This document shows, piece by piece, positions 44,544 through 52,562 of a stretch of DNA of 64,000 nt. The notes under the pieces are model-generated. The model had not been told where the DNA came from. It was given only the letters and a program-made list of their open reading frames with translations, and did no database searches. The stretch is taken from contig JAVBOB010000013.1 of assembly GCA_031551125.1 (NCBI GenBank), forward strand, positions 136,036-200,035, read 5' to 3'. Positions within the stretch are counted from its first letter, which is position 1; each line of letters starts with the position of its first letter. This DNA comes from JAIRNF01 sp031551125. GTDB taxonomy: Bacteria; Bacteroidota; Bacteroidia; Bacteroidales; UBA932. The translations under genes were made by a program, and so were the position numbers.

Positions 44544-45335
44544 GTGGAATTTTTAAAGAAAATTTGGAAAAACGACTACCTGCGTAATCTTATTTATGCA
44601 ATATGCGGCATCGTTCTGCTCATAGTAGTTACAATGATATTTCTTAAGCTGTACACAAGGCATGGACAATCTCAGCCTGTTCCCGATTTTAAAGGCTTAA
44701 CGCTTGCTGAAGCTTATAAATTGGCCGATGCTCAGGATTTGAGACTTGAGATAACCGACTCCATTTACCGTCAGACCTTAGTACCGGGAAGTGTTGTAGA
44801 TCAAAACCCAAAGTCTAATAGCCTTGTAAAGAAAAACCGGAAAGTATTTTTGGTTATTAACTGCTTAGTTCCTAAAAAAGTTGATATGCCTAACGTTGTC
44901 GGATTCTCGTTGCGACAAGGTAAGGCTGTACTCGAAAGCAAGGGTCTTAGGGTTGGCAAGATAAGCTACTCGCCGGATATTGCTACCAACAACATTTTAG
45001 AACAAAAGTACAAAGGGCATGCTGTTCCTTCAAAAGAACCTATGATTGTAAACTCTGAGATTGATTTAGTATTGGGTTATAACAATGAATTCCCGGAATA
45101 TACATCAATACCTCTTGTGCTGCGTCAAAACGCCAATGCAGCCCATAGCAGCCTAATCAATGCTTCGCTTAATTGTGGCAGAAAATACTATGACAAGACT
45201 GTAAAAACAGCCGAAGATTCGCTATCGGCAGTGGTTTATAAGCAAAGTCCCTCTACAAGTAGTAGGATTGAAACACCTCTTGGGGCTGTTGTTGATATAT
45301 ACTTAACTACAGACAATTCGAAAATTCCAAAATAA
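44544..45335 (+). CDS. Membrane-anchored PASTA domain protein
   Basis: The 263-residue protein begins at a GTG. One membrane span (IYAICGIVLLIVVTMIFLKL) is followed by three PASTA repeats: PVPDFKGLTLAEAYKLADAQ, VDMPNVVGFSLRQGKAVLES and a weaker third (about 190-258). PASTA domains bind peptidoglycan fragments or beta-lactams. There is no kinase domain, unlike PknB. This stand-alone form beside rluD is common in Bacteroidota and may mark the cell wall division machinery, but the role is not proven. It leads a series of closely spaced genes. Confidence 0.87.
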   Translation: MEFLKKIWKNDYLRNLIYAICGIVLLIVVTMIFLKLYTRHGQSQPVPDFKGLTLAEAYKLADAQDLRLEITDSIYRQTLVPGSVVDQNPKSNSLVKKNRKVFLVINCLVPKKVDMPNVVGFSLRQGKAVLESKGLRVGKISYSPDIATNNILEQKYKGHAVPSKEPMIVNSEIDLVLGYNNEFPEYTSIPLVLRQNANAAHSSLINASLNCGRKYYDKTVKTAEDSLSAVVYKQSPSTSSRIETPLGAVVDIYLTTDNSKIPK

Positions 45336-45373
45336 GCTGCCAGAACAACGTATGTAAAATTAATAGCTGAAGA

Positions 45374-47356
45374 ATGAAACAATCAAAAGTAGTCGGACTC
45401 ATTATCATTTTGCTTTTTGCGCTTAAGCTAAATGCCCAAGAAAGACTTGTGGGTCTTCAAAACAACCCCATATTGCTCGAAGAAAACCTTGTGCCAAAAA
45501 GAGCAAACGTTGTTCGTTCTGCAACACCGTTGTCACTTCCTTTTATTGACGATTTTGCCAAGCCGGGTCATTTTTCCGATCAATCAAAGTGGGAAGGAAA
45601 TAGCGTTTTTATCAACAACAGCTATGCGTTAAGCATGCCTACTATAGGAGTTGCAACCTTTGATGCGATTGATGCCCATGGCAACCTATATGATGTTGGT
45701 GGAGTACTTTCTCAGCCTGCTGATACGCTTACCTCTCTTGAAATAAACTTGGCTTATACACCTGCCGATAATATTGTTCTAAGCTTCTGTTTTCAAGCAG
45801 GAGGGCTTGGCGATATGCCCGAAAGAGCGGATTCTCTTACGCTTCAGTTTCTAAACTCTTCTAACGAATGGGTTAGCGTATGGAGTGTTAGCGCACAAAA
45901 TGACTCATTAGTCGAAAATAACCATCTTACAGGAACAAGCGTTATCAAGAAATCGGACGATATACCTGCTACATTTTTTTCAACATCTATAAAAATCGAT
46001 CAACCTAATTTTTTATTTAATGGTTTTCGCTTCCGTTTTATAAACTATGCCAGCATTGCTGTAAATACGTTTGTACCCGGACGTGCCAGCAACGCCGATC
46101 ATTGGCATTTAGATGTTGTTTATCTGAACAGAGGACGAGTTGAAGGGGATTACGTACCCGATGCTGCACTCTACGTTCCCCAGCTTCCATTCTCGTATGA
46201 GTATGAGTCTATTCCATGGAAACATTTTAATAGCACTAGCTACTTGGCATTATTTGGCAACCAGCTGAATACTACATTTTACATTGCAAACTTAGGGCTA
46301 CCCGCGTCAAGTGTTGGATTGGTTACAAAAATAATACCTTTAATAGGAAATGGCGACAGCTATAACTTCTCGGCAGGTCAGCAAAACATTCCCGATATAG
46401 GAAGTACGAGAGAAATTCCTGTAATTCTACCAAGCTATAGCTTCTACTCCGATGATCCGGATAGTGCTGCTTTCAAAGTTACATCTTATATTATCACAGA
46501 TACCGAAACTACTACGCTAAGACGCGAGCTTAGATATAACGATACAACCGGCTACGTTTATAAATTCTACGATTACTACGCTTATGACGATGGTATTGCC
46601 GAAAACGGATATGGATTATACGGGAGCGGTTCATCCACAGGTCGTGTTGCCGTTAAGTTTAAAAGTTACGTTGCAGATTCTTTGCGTGGTGTATATCTCT
46701 ACTTCAATAAAACCATAAATGACGTAAATACATCTACCAAAATCAAGCTGGCTGTATGGTCAGACAATGGAGCCGGACAACCCGGAGAGCTGCTTTATGT
46801 GCAAGATACGATAAGACCTAACACAAGCGATGCGCTGAATAAGTTTGTTGCTTATAAGTTTAGCAAGGGCATTGCTATAGGCTCTAACCAAATATTTTAT
46901 GTAGGCTGGATGCAAGTTAGTGAAGACTTTGTAAACATTGGGTTTGATCGTAACCGTAACCATCAAAATAAAACGTTCTACTACTTAAATAACGCATGGC
47001 AATCGAGCGTCTATGAGGGTTCGTTAATGTTGCGCCCTATATTTGCAAATAATGAGAGCGACTTCCCTCCTAACCCAGTGCTTCCTCCCGCTAAGAGTTC
47101 TGTTTCTGAAGCTGTAACAGCTGTGCCGAATCCGGCAAGCAGTACAATCAGGCTGCATTGGAAGGAGAGCCAAGCCGAACCGCTTAAAACCAAGGTAGAG
47201 TTGTATGATATGCGTGGTCGTTTAGTAAAAACACAACAAGTCAGCTACGGCGAATCTATTGATGTATCATCATTATCTGACGGTATTTATTTTATCCGTG
47301 TTAAAGACGAGAATAACAAAATAGTAGAAACCAGTAAAGTTATAATCAAGAAGTAA
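45374..47356 (+). CDS. Secreted protein with T9SS type A sorting domain
   Basis: The 660-residue protein has a signal peptide (VGLIIILLFALKLNAQ) and ends in a type A C-terminal sorting domain: AVPNPASSTIRLHW, VELYDMRGRLVK and LSDGIYFIRVKDENNKIVE. It should thus cross the outer membrane through the type IX system. The middle part is beta-rich (ANPAF-like strands, NLGLPASSVGLV, YAYDDGIAENGYGLYG) and has no recognised catalytic motif. It lies 38 bases after the PASTA gene and two bases before rluD. That conserved grouping suggests an envelope role, but the function is unknown. Confidence 0.82.
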   Translation: MKQSKVVGLIIILLFALKLNAQERLVGLQNNPILLEENLVPKRANVVRSATPLSLPFIDDFAKPGHFSDQSKWEGNSVFINNSYALSMPTIGVATFDAIDAHGNLYDVGGVLSQPADTLTSLEINLAYTPADNIVLSFCFQAGGLGDMPERADSLTLQFLNSSNEWVSVWSVSAQNDSLVENNHLTGTSVIKKSDDIPATFFSTSIKIDQPNFLFNGFRFRFINYASIAVNTFVPGRASNADHWHLDVVYLNRGRVEGDYVPDAALYVPQLPFSYEYESIPWKHFNSTSYLALFGNQLNTTFYIANLGLPASSVGLVTKIIPLIGNGDSYNFSAGQQNIPDIGSTREIPVILPSYSFYSDDPDSAAFKVTSYIITDTETTTLRRELRYNDTTGYVYKFYDYYAYDDGIAENGYGLYGSGSSTGRVAVKFKSYVADSLRGVYLYFNKTINDVNTSTKIKLAVWSDNGAGQPGELLYVQDTIRPNTSDALNKFVAYKFSKGIAIGSNQIFYVGWMQVSEDFVNIGFDRNRNHQNKTFYYLNNAWQSSVYEGSLMLRPIFANNESDFPPNPVLPPAKSSVSEAVTAVPNPASSTIRLHWKESQAEPLKTKVELYDMRGRLVKTQQVSYGESIDVSSLSDGIYFIRVKDENNKIVETSKVIIKK

Positions 47357-47358
47357 AC

Positions 47359-48444
47359 GTGATTGCCGAAGATTTACTGGACGATAATATCTCTCTACAA
47401 GACGATACAAACGAAGATGGGCAAGACTTCTACGAGCATTACAGCTTTACCGTAGATAAAGGTCAGAGCCTGCTTCGTATCGACAAATTCCTGACTGCAA
47501 AGATTGAAAACGTATCGCGCAACCGCATACAGTCGGCTGCCGATGCCGGTTGCATACTGGTAAACGGTAGTCCTGTAAAGTCGAACTACAGAGTAAAACC
47601 CCTCGATAGCATTTCTATCGTAATGCCCTACCCCAGAAGAGGTGTAGATCTTATCCCCGAAAACATTCCACTCAACATTCTATATGAAGATGATGATCTA
47701 ATCGTTATCAATAAACCTGCCGGATTGGTAGTACATCCCGGGCATGGAAACTATTCGGGTACGCTGGTTAACGCATTAGCTTGGCATTTAGGCACCGATT
47801 CAAACCTGGATAAAAACGACGAGCGTGGCGGATTACTTGTACACCGTATAGATAAAAATACTTCGGGCGTTCTCCTCGTCGCAAAAAATGATATTGCTCA
47901 TGCTAAGCTGGCCAAACAATTTTTCGATCATACGGTTAGCAGACTATACACCGCATTAGTGTGGGGAAGAATGGAAGAGGAACGAGGTACCATTATCGGA
48001 AACATTGCTCGTAGCCAAACGGATAGAATGCGCTTTAAGGTTTACGATGACGAAACCATTGGCAAGCACGCCGTAACCCATTACAAAGTTTTAGAAGAAT
48101 TGAGCTATGTGTCGCTGGTAGAATGTAAGCTGGAAACAGGTCGCACACACCAGATACGCGTACACATGGAGTATCTAGGACATCCGCTATTTAACGACGA
48201 GCGTTATGGCGGCGACAAAATACTGCGTGGTACAACATTCTCTAAGTATAAGCAGTTTGTGCAAAACTGTTTTAACATAATGCCGCATCACGCGTTGCAT
48301 GCGCGTACATTGGGATTTGTACATCCTACAACAGGCAAAGAGATGATGTTTGAAGTAGAATTGCCCGATAACTTTAAGTTACTGATAGAAAAATGGAGAG
48401 GGTACATTTCGAGCAGAAAGACTGAAGGCGAAGAGGAAGAGTAA
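47359..48444 (+). CDS. rluD: RluD-type ribosomal RNA pseudouridine synthase
   Basis: The 361-residue protein starts at a GTG two bases after the previous stop. The S4 domain (RIDKFLTAKIENVSRNRIQSAADAGCILVNGSP, in parts) is near residues 35-75. The catalytic motif HRIDKNTSGVLLVAKN contains the Asp nucleophile, and TGRTHQIRVHMEYLGHPL follows. RluD modifies U1911, 1915 and 1917 of 23S rRNA in E. coli. RluC and TruC paralogues share motifs, but the S4 domain and length favour RluD. Confidence 0.88.
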   Translation: MIAEDLLDDNISLQDDTNEDGQDFYEHYSFTVDKGQSLLRIDKFLTAKIENVSRNRIQSAADAGCILVNGSPVKSNYRVKPLDSISIVMPYPRRGVDLIPENIPLNILYEDDDLIVINKPAGLVVHPGHGNYSGTLVNALAWHLGTDSNLDKNDERGGLLVHRIDKNTSGVLLVAKNDIAHAKLAKQFFDHTVSRLYTALVWGRMEEERGTIIGNIARSQTDRMRFKVYDDETIGKHAVTHYKVLEELSYVSLVECKLETGRTHQIRVHMEYLGHPLFNDERYGGDKILRGTTFSKYKQFVQNCFNIMPHHALHARTLGFVHPTTGKEMMFEVELPDNFKLLIEKWRGYISSRKTEGEEEE

Positions 48445-49404
48445 ATGAACAGCTATCAAGCTAACATACTAAACGGCTTTGAGCAGTTAACCATCAACAT
48501 GCCTAACGACTATGAGGGCAAGGTGGTTTGTACGCTTGTTCGTAAGCTGAATAGCCAACCTACAGAGAAAGCCGTTCTTTATATTCATGGATTCCTCGAT
48601 TACTTTTTTCAGGAAGAGATGGCAAAGAAATTTATAGAACAAGGCTACAATTTTTATGCGGTTGACTTACGCAAATGCGGTCGTTCCATTCTTCCCAACC
48701 AAAAACCGTACAACATTCGTAAGATAGACGAATACTTTGCAGACCTTGATGCTGCAATTGCACAGATTAAAGCAGAAGGCAACAAGCAGCTGGTAATTCT
48801 TGCCCACTCAACCGGAGGATTAGCGGCATCGCTATATCTTGATAAGTACAAAAATACTTGCGAAGCATTGGTGCTGAACAGTCCGTTTTTAGAGATGAAC
48901 AAGGGGTGGATGCTTCGTAACATTGGTATTCCTTTTGTTACTCTTTTTGCCAAGCTGTTTCCTAACCTTGCAATAACCTCCCAGTTTTCATCTTTTTATG
49001 GAGAAAGCATACATAAATCCGCAAAGGGTGAGTGGAGTTACAATCTAGAATGGAAACCCATTGCAGCAAAAATGGTTACGCTCAGCTGGCTTAAAGGCAT
49101 ACATCAAGCACACAAAGCAATTAAACGAGGGATAGATATTCAATGCCCCATCTTAGTGCTTAGCTCCGATAAATCAATGAAAGGGCATGAGTGGACAAAC
49201 GCTTTCCATAATGCCGATTTAGTGCTAAGCGTAGATCAAATTCAACATTATGCTGATAAGCTAGGCCAAAACGTTACCAAACAAAAAATTGAAGGCGGAA
49301 AGCATGACCTCGTTTTATCGGAGAAACCTGTTAGAGAAAAAGTTTATGAAACAATTTTTAGCTGGCTTAATAAAATAAATCTGTCTAACATTAATAAGTC
49401 ATAA
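48445..49404 (+). CDS. Alpha/beta hydrolase (monoacylglycerol lipase/lysophospholipase-like)
   Basis: The ATG follows the stop of rluD directly, so translation is probably coupled. The 319-residue protein has the oxyanion motif LYIHGFLDYFFQ, the nucleophile elbow AHSTGGLAASLY, an Asp region VLSSDKSM and the C-terminal His in GGKHDLVLSEKP. The layout is of the serine-aminopeptidase S33/lysophospholipase-like (Hydrolase_4) type. It is cytoplasmic, as no signal peptide is present. The substrate is not known. Confidence 0.84.
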   Translation: MNSYQANILNGFEQLTINMPNDYEGKVVCTLVRKLNSQPTEKAVLYIHGFLDYFFQEEMAKKFIEQGYNFYAVDLRKCGRSILPNQKPYNIRKIDEYFADLDAAIAQIKAEGNKQLVILAHSTGGLAASLYLDKYKNTCEALVLNSPFLEMNKGWMLRNIGIPFVTLFAKLFPNLAITSQFSSFYGESIHKSAKGEWSYNLEWKPIAAKMVTLSWLKGIHQAHKAIKRGIDIQCPILVLSSDKSMKGHEWTNAFHNADLVLSVDQIQHYADKLGQNVTKQKIEGGKHDLVLSEKPVREKVYETIFSWLNKINLSNINKS

Positions 49405-49480
49405 AACATTCATTTATAATAAGTATTTTTACTCTGCTTTTCATACCTTGCAAATCATAAGTAACTAGATATTTCGAACA

Positions 49481-50137
49481 ATGCTAGACATAAAATTATT
49501 CGTATTTAACGAGATACAGGAAAATACCATAATCCTATCAGACGAGACAAAAGAATGCATCATTATTGATGCAGGCTGTAATAACGAGGCTGAACAGCTG
49601 AGGTTATCGAACTACATAGCGGAGAATAATCTTAAGCCCGTTATGCTATTTAATACACATGGTCATTTCGATCATGTTATGGGCAATGCTTACGTTAGCC
49701 GTAAATACGGATTGTCGCCGTTAATGCATCGGGGCGATTTGAATAAAATAGAAAGAGCCGCTTCTCATGTTGCTGCTTTTGGTTTGCAGATGGAGAATCC
49801 TCCTGTTCCCAAACAATTCTTGGAAGACGGACAAATCTTAAAGTTTGGCAATACCGAGCTTAAAGTGATTCATACACCGGGACATTCTGAAGGCGGTGTC
49901 TGCTTCTACTTTGAAAAAGAAAAGCTGCTTGTTGCAGGCGATACGCTATTCAACGGTAGCATTGGCCGTACCGATCTTCCTGGTGGCGATTACGATGAAC
50001 TGATGCATAGCATACACACTAAGCTGCTAATCTTGCCCGGCGATACCGAAGTTATCTGTGGTCACGGACCCGTTACTTCCATAGCTCGTGAGGCAATGAC
50101 TAACCCATTTCTTACAGACGATACTCAATATATTTAA
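49481..50137 (+). CDS. Glyoxalase II-like MBL-fold hydrolase
   Basis: The 218-residue protein has the zinc motif THGHFDHVMGN (HxHxDH), later His in HTPGHSEGGVCFYF, Asp in VAGDTLFNGSIGRTDLPGG and the last His in CGHGP. GRTDLPGGD is the mark of the YcbL/glyoxalase II-like group. It should hydrolyse a thioester such as a glutathione-like conjugate. The start is near a TACCTTGC box about 35 bases upstream (variant of the -7 consensus). Confidence 0.87.
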   Translation: MLDIKLFVFNEIQENTIILSDETKECIIIDAGCNNEAEQLRLSNYIAENNLKPVMLFNTHGHFDHVMGNAYVSRKYGLSPLMHRGDLNKIERAASHVAAFGLQMENPPVPKQFLEDGQILKFGNTELKVIHTPGHSEGGVCFYFEKEKLLVAGDTLFNGSIGRTDLPGGDYDELMHSIHTKLLILPGDTEVICGHGPVTSIAREAMTNPFLTDDTQYI

Positions 50138-50160
50138 CCTATAATATCATTCCTTATATT

Positions 50161-51099
50161 ATGAATAAGCTATCTTATCTAATCCTTTCGCTAACTGTAT
50201 TGATCAGCTTAACGGTGTGTGCCTCTCGTCCCGATGATGGAGGCGATGAATCTGAAAAGAATAAAGATAAAAATATTGAACTAGTAGCAAATCAAAACAT
50301 AGTGGCATTACCTGCTCCGGAAAAAGCCTCTTTTGCAGACGAAGAAATGCCATTAGAATATTTCGATGTTAACGAATTTCTCTCGCGAGAGCTAACCTCT
50401 ATCTCATACGGACATGGTTTAATGGTACAAACTATACGTTTGGCAAATCGCTATTTTCCAATAATAGAGCCGATATTGAAAGAACAAGGTGTGCCCGATG
50501 ATTTTAAGTATTTATGTGTAGCAGAAAGTAACCTGCAAAATGTAATCTCGCCCGCACGTGCAGTTGGTTACTGGCAGATATTAGAAGGTACAGCCAAAGA
50601 ATTCGGGCTTGAAATAAATAACGAAGTTGATGAGCGCTACCATATCGAGAAATCGACTGTTGCCGCTTGTAAGTATTTTAAAAGAGCATATGCCAAGTAT
50701 AACAACTGGACACTAGCTGCTGCATCATACAATGTAGGCATGGCACATATCGATGGACAAATTAAACGCCAGAAAACCGAGAACTACTACGATATGTCGC
50801 TCAACGTAGAAACATCACGTTATGTTTACCGTGCAGTTGCCTACAAAGAGATTATGACTAAGCCCCACTTATATGGTTTCAATGTTGCCGAAAAAGACCT
50901 TTACAAACCTTTAGAATATAAAGAGGTGGAAGTAAAAACCGGCATTACCTGTATTGCCGATTTTGCTGAAAAACACAGCACTAACTACAAAATGATAAAG
51001 ATATTCAACCCTTGGCTGCGTGACGTAGTATTAACCAATGCTGCTAAGAAAACATACGTAGTTAAAATTCCGAAAGAAGGATTTAGAGAAGGGAAATAA
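50161..51099 (+). CDS. Exported lytic transglycosylase (SLT domain) with LysM-like tail
   Basis: The 312-residue protein has a signal peptide (LSYLILSLTVLISLTVCAS; a Cys suggests a lipoprotein, lipobox LTVC). The catalytic SLT domain (about 85-240) has CVAESNLQNVISPARAVGYW with the catalytic Glu, and AAASYNVGMAHIDGQI. The C-terminal VEVKTGITCIADFAEKHSTN to YVVKIPKEG resembles LysM. It should cut peptidoglycan glycan strands in the periplasm with release of anhydro-muropeptides (MltD-like). It is 23 bases after the MBL gene. Confidence 0.87.
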   Translation: MNKLSYLILSLTVLISLTVCASRPDDGGDESEKNKDKNIELVANQNIVALPAPEKASFADEEMPLEYFDVNEFLSRELTSISYGHGLMVQTIRLANRYFPIIEPILKEQGVPDDFKYLCVAESNLQNVISPARAVGYWQILEGTAKEFGLEINNEVDERYHIEKSTVAACKYFKRAYAKYNNWTLAAASYNVGMAHIDGQIKRQKTENYYDMSLNVETSRYVYRAVAYKEIMTKPHLYGFNVAEKDLYKPLEYKEVEVKTGITCIADFAEKHSTNYKMIKIFNPWLRDVVLTNAAKKTYVVKIPKEGFREGK

Positions 51100-51133
51100 T
51101 AGAAATAGAAATGCGTATTGCAACAAAAACCTC

Positions 51134-51291
51134 GTCATTTCGAACGCAGTGAGAAATCTCCTGAAAAGCAACAGTGCATTAAATTAGACAGCAGCCCATT
51201 ACCCCTAAATCCCCTAAAGGGGACTTTTACAATATGCACCAGCCAACGATTTGCAACTATTGAGGAGATTTCTCACTGCGTTCGAAATGAC
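51134..51291. repeat. Nested repeat: 29-bp inverted arms enclosing a CCCCTAAA unit
   Basis: Bases 51134-51162 (starting GTCATTTCGAACGCAGTGAG) are the exact reverse complement of 51263-51291. Between them lies a CCCCTAAATCCCCTAAAGG half-element (51201-51223). The arrangement suggests insertion of one small element into another. It fills much of the 466-bp gap between the transglycosylase gene and the arg leader; the rest (51310-51520) is AT-rich without features seen. Confidence 0.72.
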
Positions 51292-51527
51292 TACATGTTA
51301 CCCCTAAACTAGAACTACCATTTATAACACTTTTAAAATACACCATTTATTTCTCCTATCAGAATAAAATTTCACATTAAGAATATTCTCCATATTTACC
51401 CCAATAGAGTACAAAACACAGCTGTTTACTTTCAAATTAAAAGCGAATTGCAAAATTATCCCTCAATCTATTTATTTTCGCTCTGACAGTCAAGCATGTT
51501 CCAATCTTAAATTTTCTTTCAATCCTG

Positions 51528-51556
51528 TTGATATTCGAAAATCATTTTTACATTTG
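51528..51556 (+). promoter_or_regulatory. Promoter of the arginine operon
   Basis: TTG (51528-51530), 18 bases, then TACATTTG (51549-51556) match the Bacteroidota -33/-7 pattern. Transcription should start near 51563, only a few bases before the leader ATG at 51566, so the leader would be translated from an almost leaderless end. Confidence 0.65.
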
Positions 51557-51565
51557 CACCGAATT

Positions 51566-51652
51566 ATGAATGTGAATACAACATACCAACCCCATGGTCT
51601 GACGTTAACCAACGTTAGAAATATTCGCGTGCGACGATTCTCACGACCCTAG
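51566..51652 (+). CDS. Arg-rich leader peptide of the arginine operon
   Basis: This 28-codon ORF starts at ATG 51566 and ends at TAG 51650-51652. The peptide ends VRNIRVRRFSRP, with five Arg among the last eleven residues (codons AGA, CGC, CGA, CGA, CGA). It starts about 10 bases after a good -7 box and lies 117 bases before the first structural gene. A small hairpin (51599-51618) lies before the Arg codons and another (51672-51690, followed by GCTTTT) after them. This is the layout of ribosome-mediated attenuation: shortage of Arg-tRNA would stall the ribosome on the Arg run. The role is inferred from layout and composition; no homologue is known to me. Confidence 0.7.
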   Translation: MNVNTTYQPHGLTLTNVRNIRVRRFSRP

Positions 51653-51671
51653 CGGTCTATACTCTTCTATT

Positions 51672-51696
51672 GCGGAGCTACGGTCTCTGCGCTTTT
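51672..51696 (+). terminator. Candidate attenuator hairpin of the arginine operon
   Basis: GCGGAG (51672-51677) pairs with CTCTGC (51685-51690, one G-U pair) across a 7-nt loop, followed by GCTTTTAAAC. The stem is short, so it would be a weak terminator. AGCG at the leader stop codon (51651-51654) can pair with CGCT (51690-51693), a possible alternative structure. Confidence 0.45.
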
Positions 51697-51768
51697 AAAC
51701 GACTTTATAGTACCAATGAATTACGGCTCTGAAAAGAGAGTTTGTTCAATCATTTAATTTTTTCCGAA

Positions 51769-52404
51769 ATGACAATAAGAGTTGCCTCGGAGCAAGATGT
51801 AAAGTACGCCGAGGATATCTGCCAGCTGATTTACGAATCGGCTCTACAGCGCGGAACGGGTATTGCAAAACGCAGCGCGGAGTATATCGCTTCCAAGCTT
51901 CGCCAAGGAAAAGCGGTTGTAGCTTTGGATGGCGACAAGTTGATTGGCTTCAGCTATATCGAGTCGTGGGGACACGACAAATTTGTTGCTAACTCGGGGC
52001 TCATCGTCGATCCGGAGTATCGTAACAGCGGACTTGCACGAAAAGTGAAGCATAAAATATTCGAGCTGTCGCGCAAGCTCTATCCTGATGCTCGTATATT
52101 TAGCATAACTACAGGCTTAGCCGTTATGAAGCTGAATTCCGAGCTGGGCTTTGTACCCACTCCTTTCTCTGAGTTGACTGATGATGAAGAGTTCTGGAGA
52201 GGTTGCGAAGGTTGCAGAAACTACGATATTCTTATGCGTAACAACCGTAAGATGTGCCTTTGTACCGGCATGATCTACAAACCGGAATGGGACAAAAAAA
52301 AGAAAGAACAACAAAATAAGAAAATGCAACAGAGTTCTCTTTTCCGTTCGCTCATTCACTTCTTTGCCCCGCAACGACTTATTCGCAAGATGGTCGGAAG
52401 GTAG
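51769..52404 (+). CDS. GNAT N-acyltransferase, first gene of the arginine operon
   Basis: The start chosen is ATG 51769 (MTIRVASEQDVKYAEDICQL), 211 residues. The GNAT core shows VVALDGDKLIGFSYIESW and the acyl-CoA loop LIVDPEYRNSGLARKVKHKI. A Cys-containing tail (CEGCRNYD, MCLCTGMIY) is followed by a basic, lysine-rich end. Its place before argG in the Bacteroidota arg operon, where no argA or argJ is present, makes it the candidate for N-acylation of glutamate, the first pathway step. Given the succinyl-type carbamoyltransferase downstream, succinyl-CoA may be the donor. This is an inference. Confidence 0.75.
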   Translation: MTIRVASEQDVKYAEDICQLIYESALQRGTGIAKRSAEYIASKLRQGKAVVALDGDKLIGFSYIESWGHDKFVANSGLIVDPEYRNSGLARKVKHKIFELSRKLYPDARIFSITTGLAVMKLNSELGFVPTPFSELTDDEEFWRGCEGCRNYDILMRNNRKMCLCTGMIYKPEWDKKKKEQQNKKMQQSSLFRSLIHFFAPQRLIRKMVGR

Positions 52405-52407
52405 AAT

Positions 52408-52542
52408 ATCGTATCACGTAGCAAGATACAAGTATCACGAAAAAGATTGAACTAATTTAAGAGAATAAATAATCCAAGATTCCCCAACCCTCCCAAAGCG
52501 AGGGAGTTCCCTCACCCTTTGGGGGAGGGCTAGGGAGGGGAC
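52408..52542. repeat. Two repeats in the spacer before argG
   Basis: A TATCGTATCAC...GTATCACGA unit lies at 52408-52440. A second, G/C-rich inverted repeat lies at 52481-52542 (CCCCAACCCTCCCAAAG with CTTTGGGGGAGGGCTAGG). They separate the GNAT gene from argG by 158 bases inside the operon and could make the mRNA fold. Confidence 0.6.
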
Positions 52543-52562
52543 CTTTAAAACCATAAAATACC

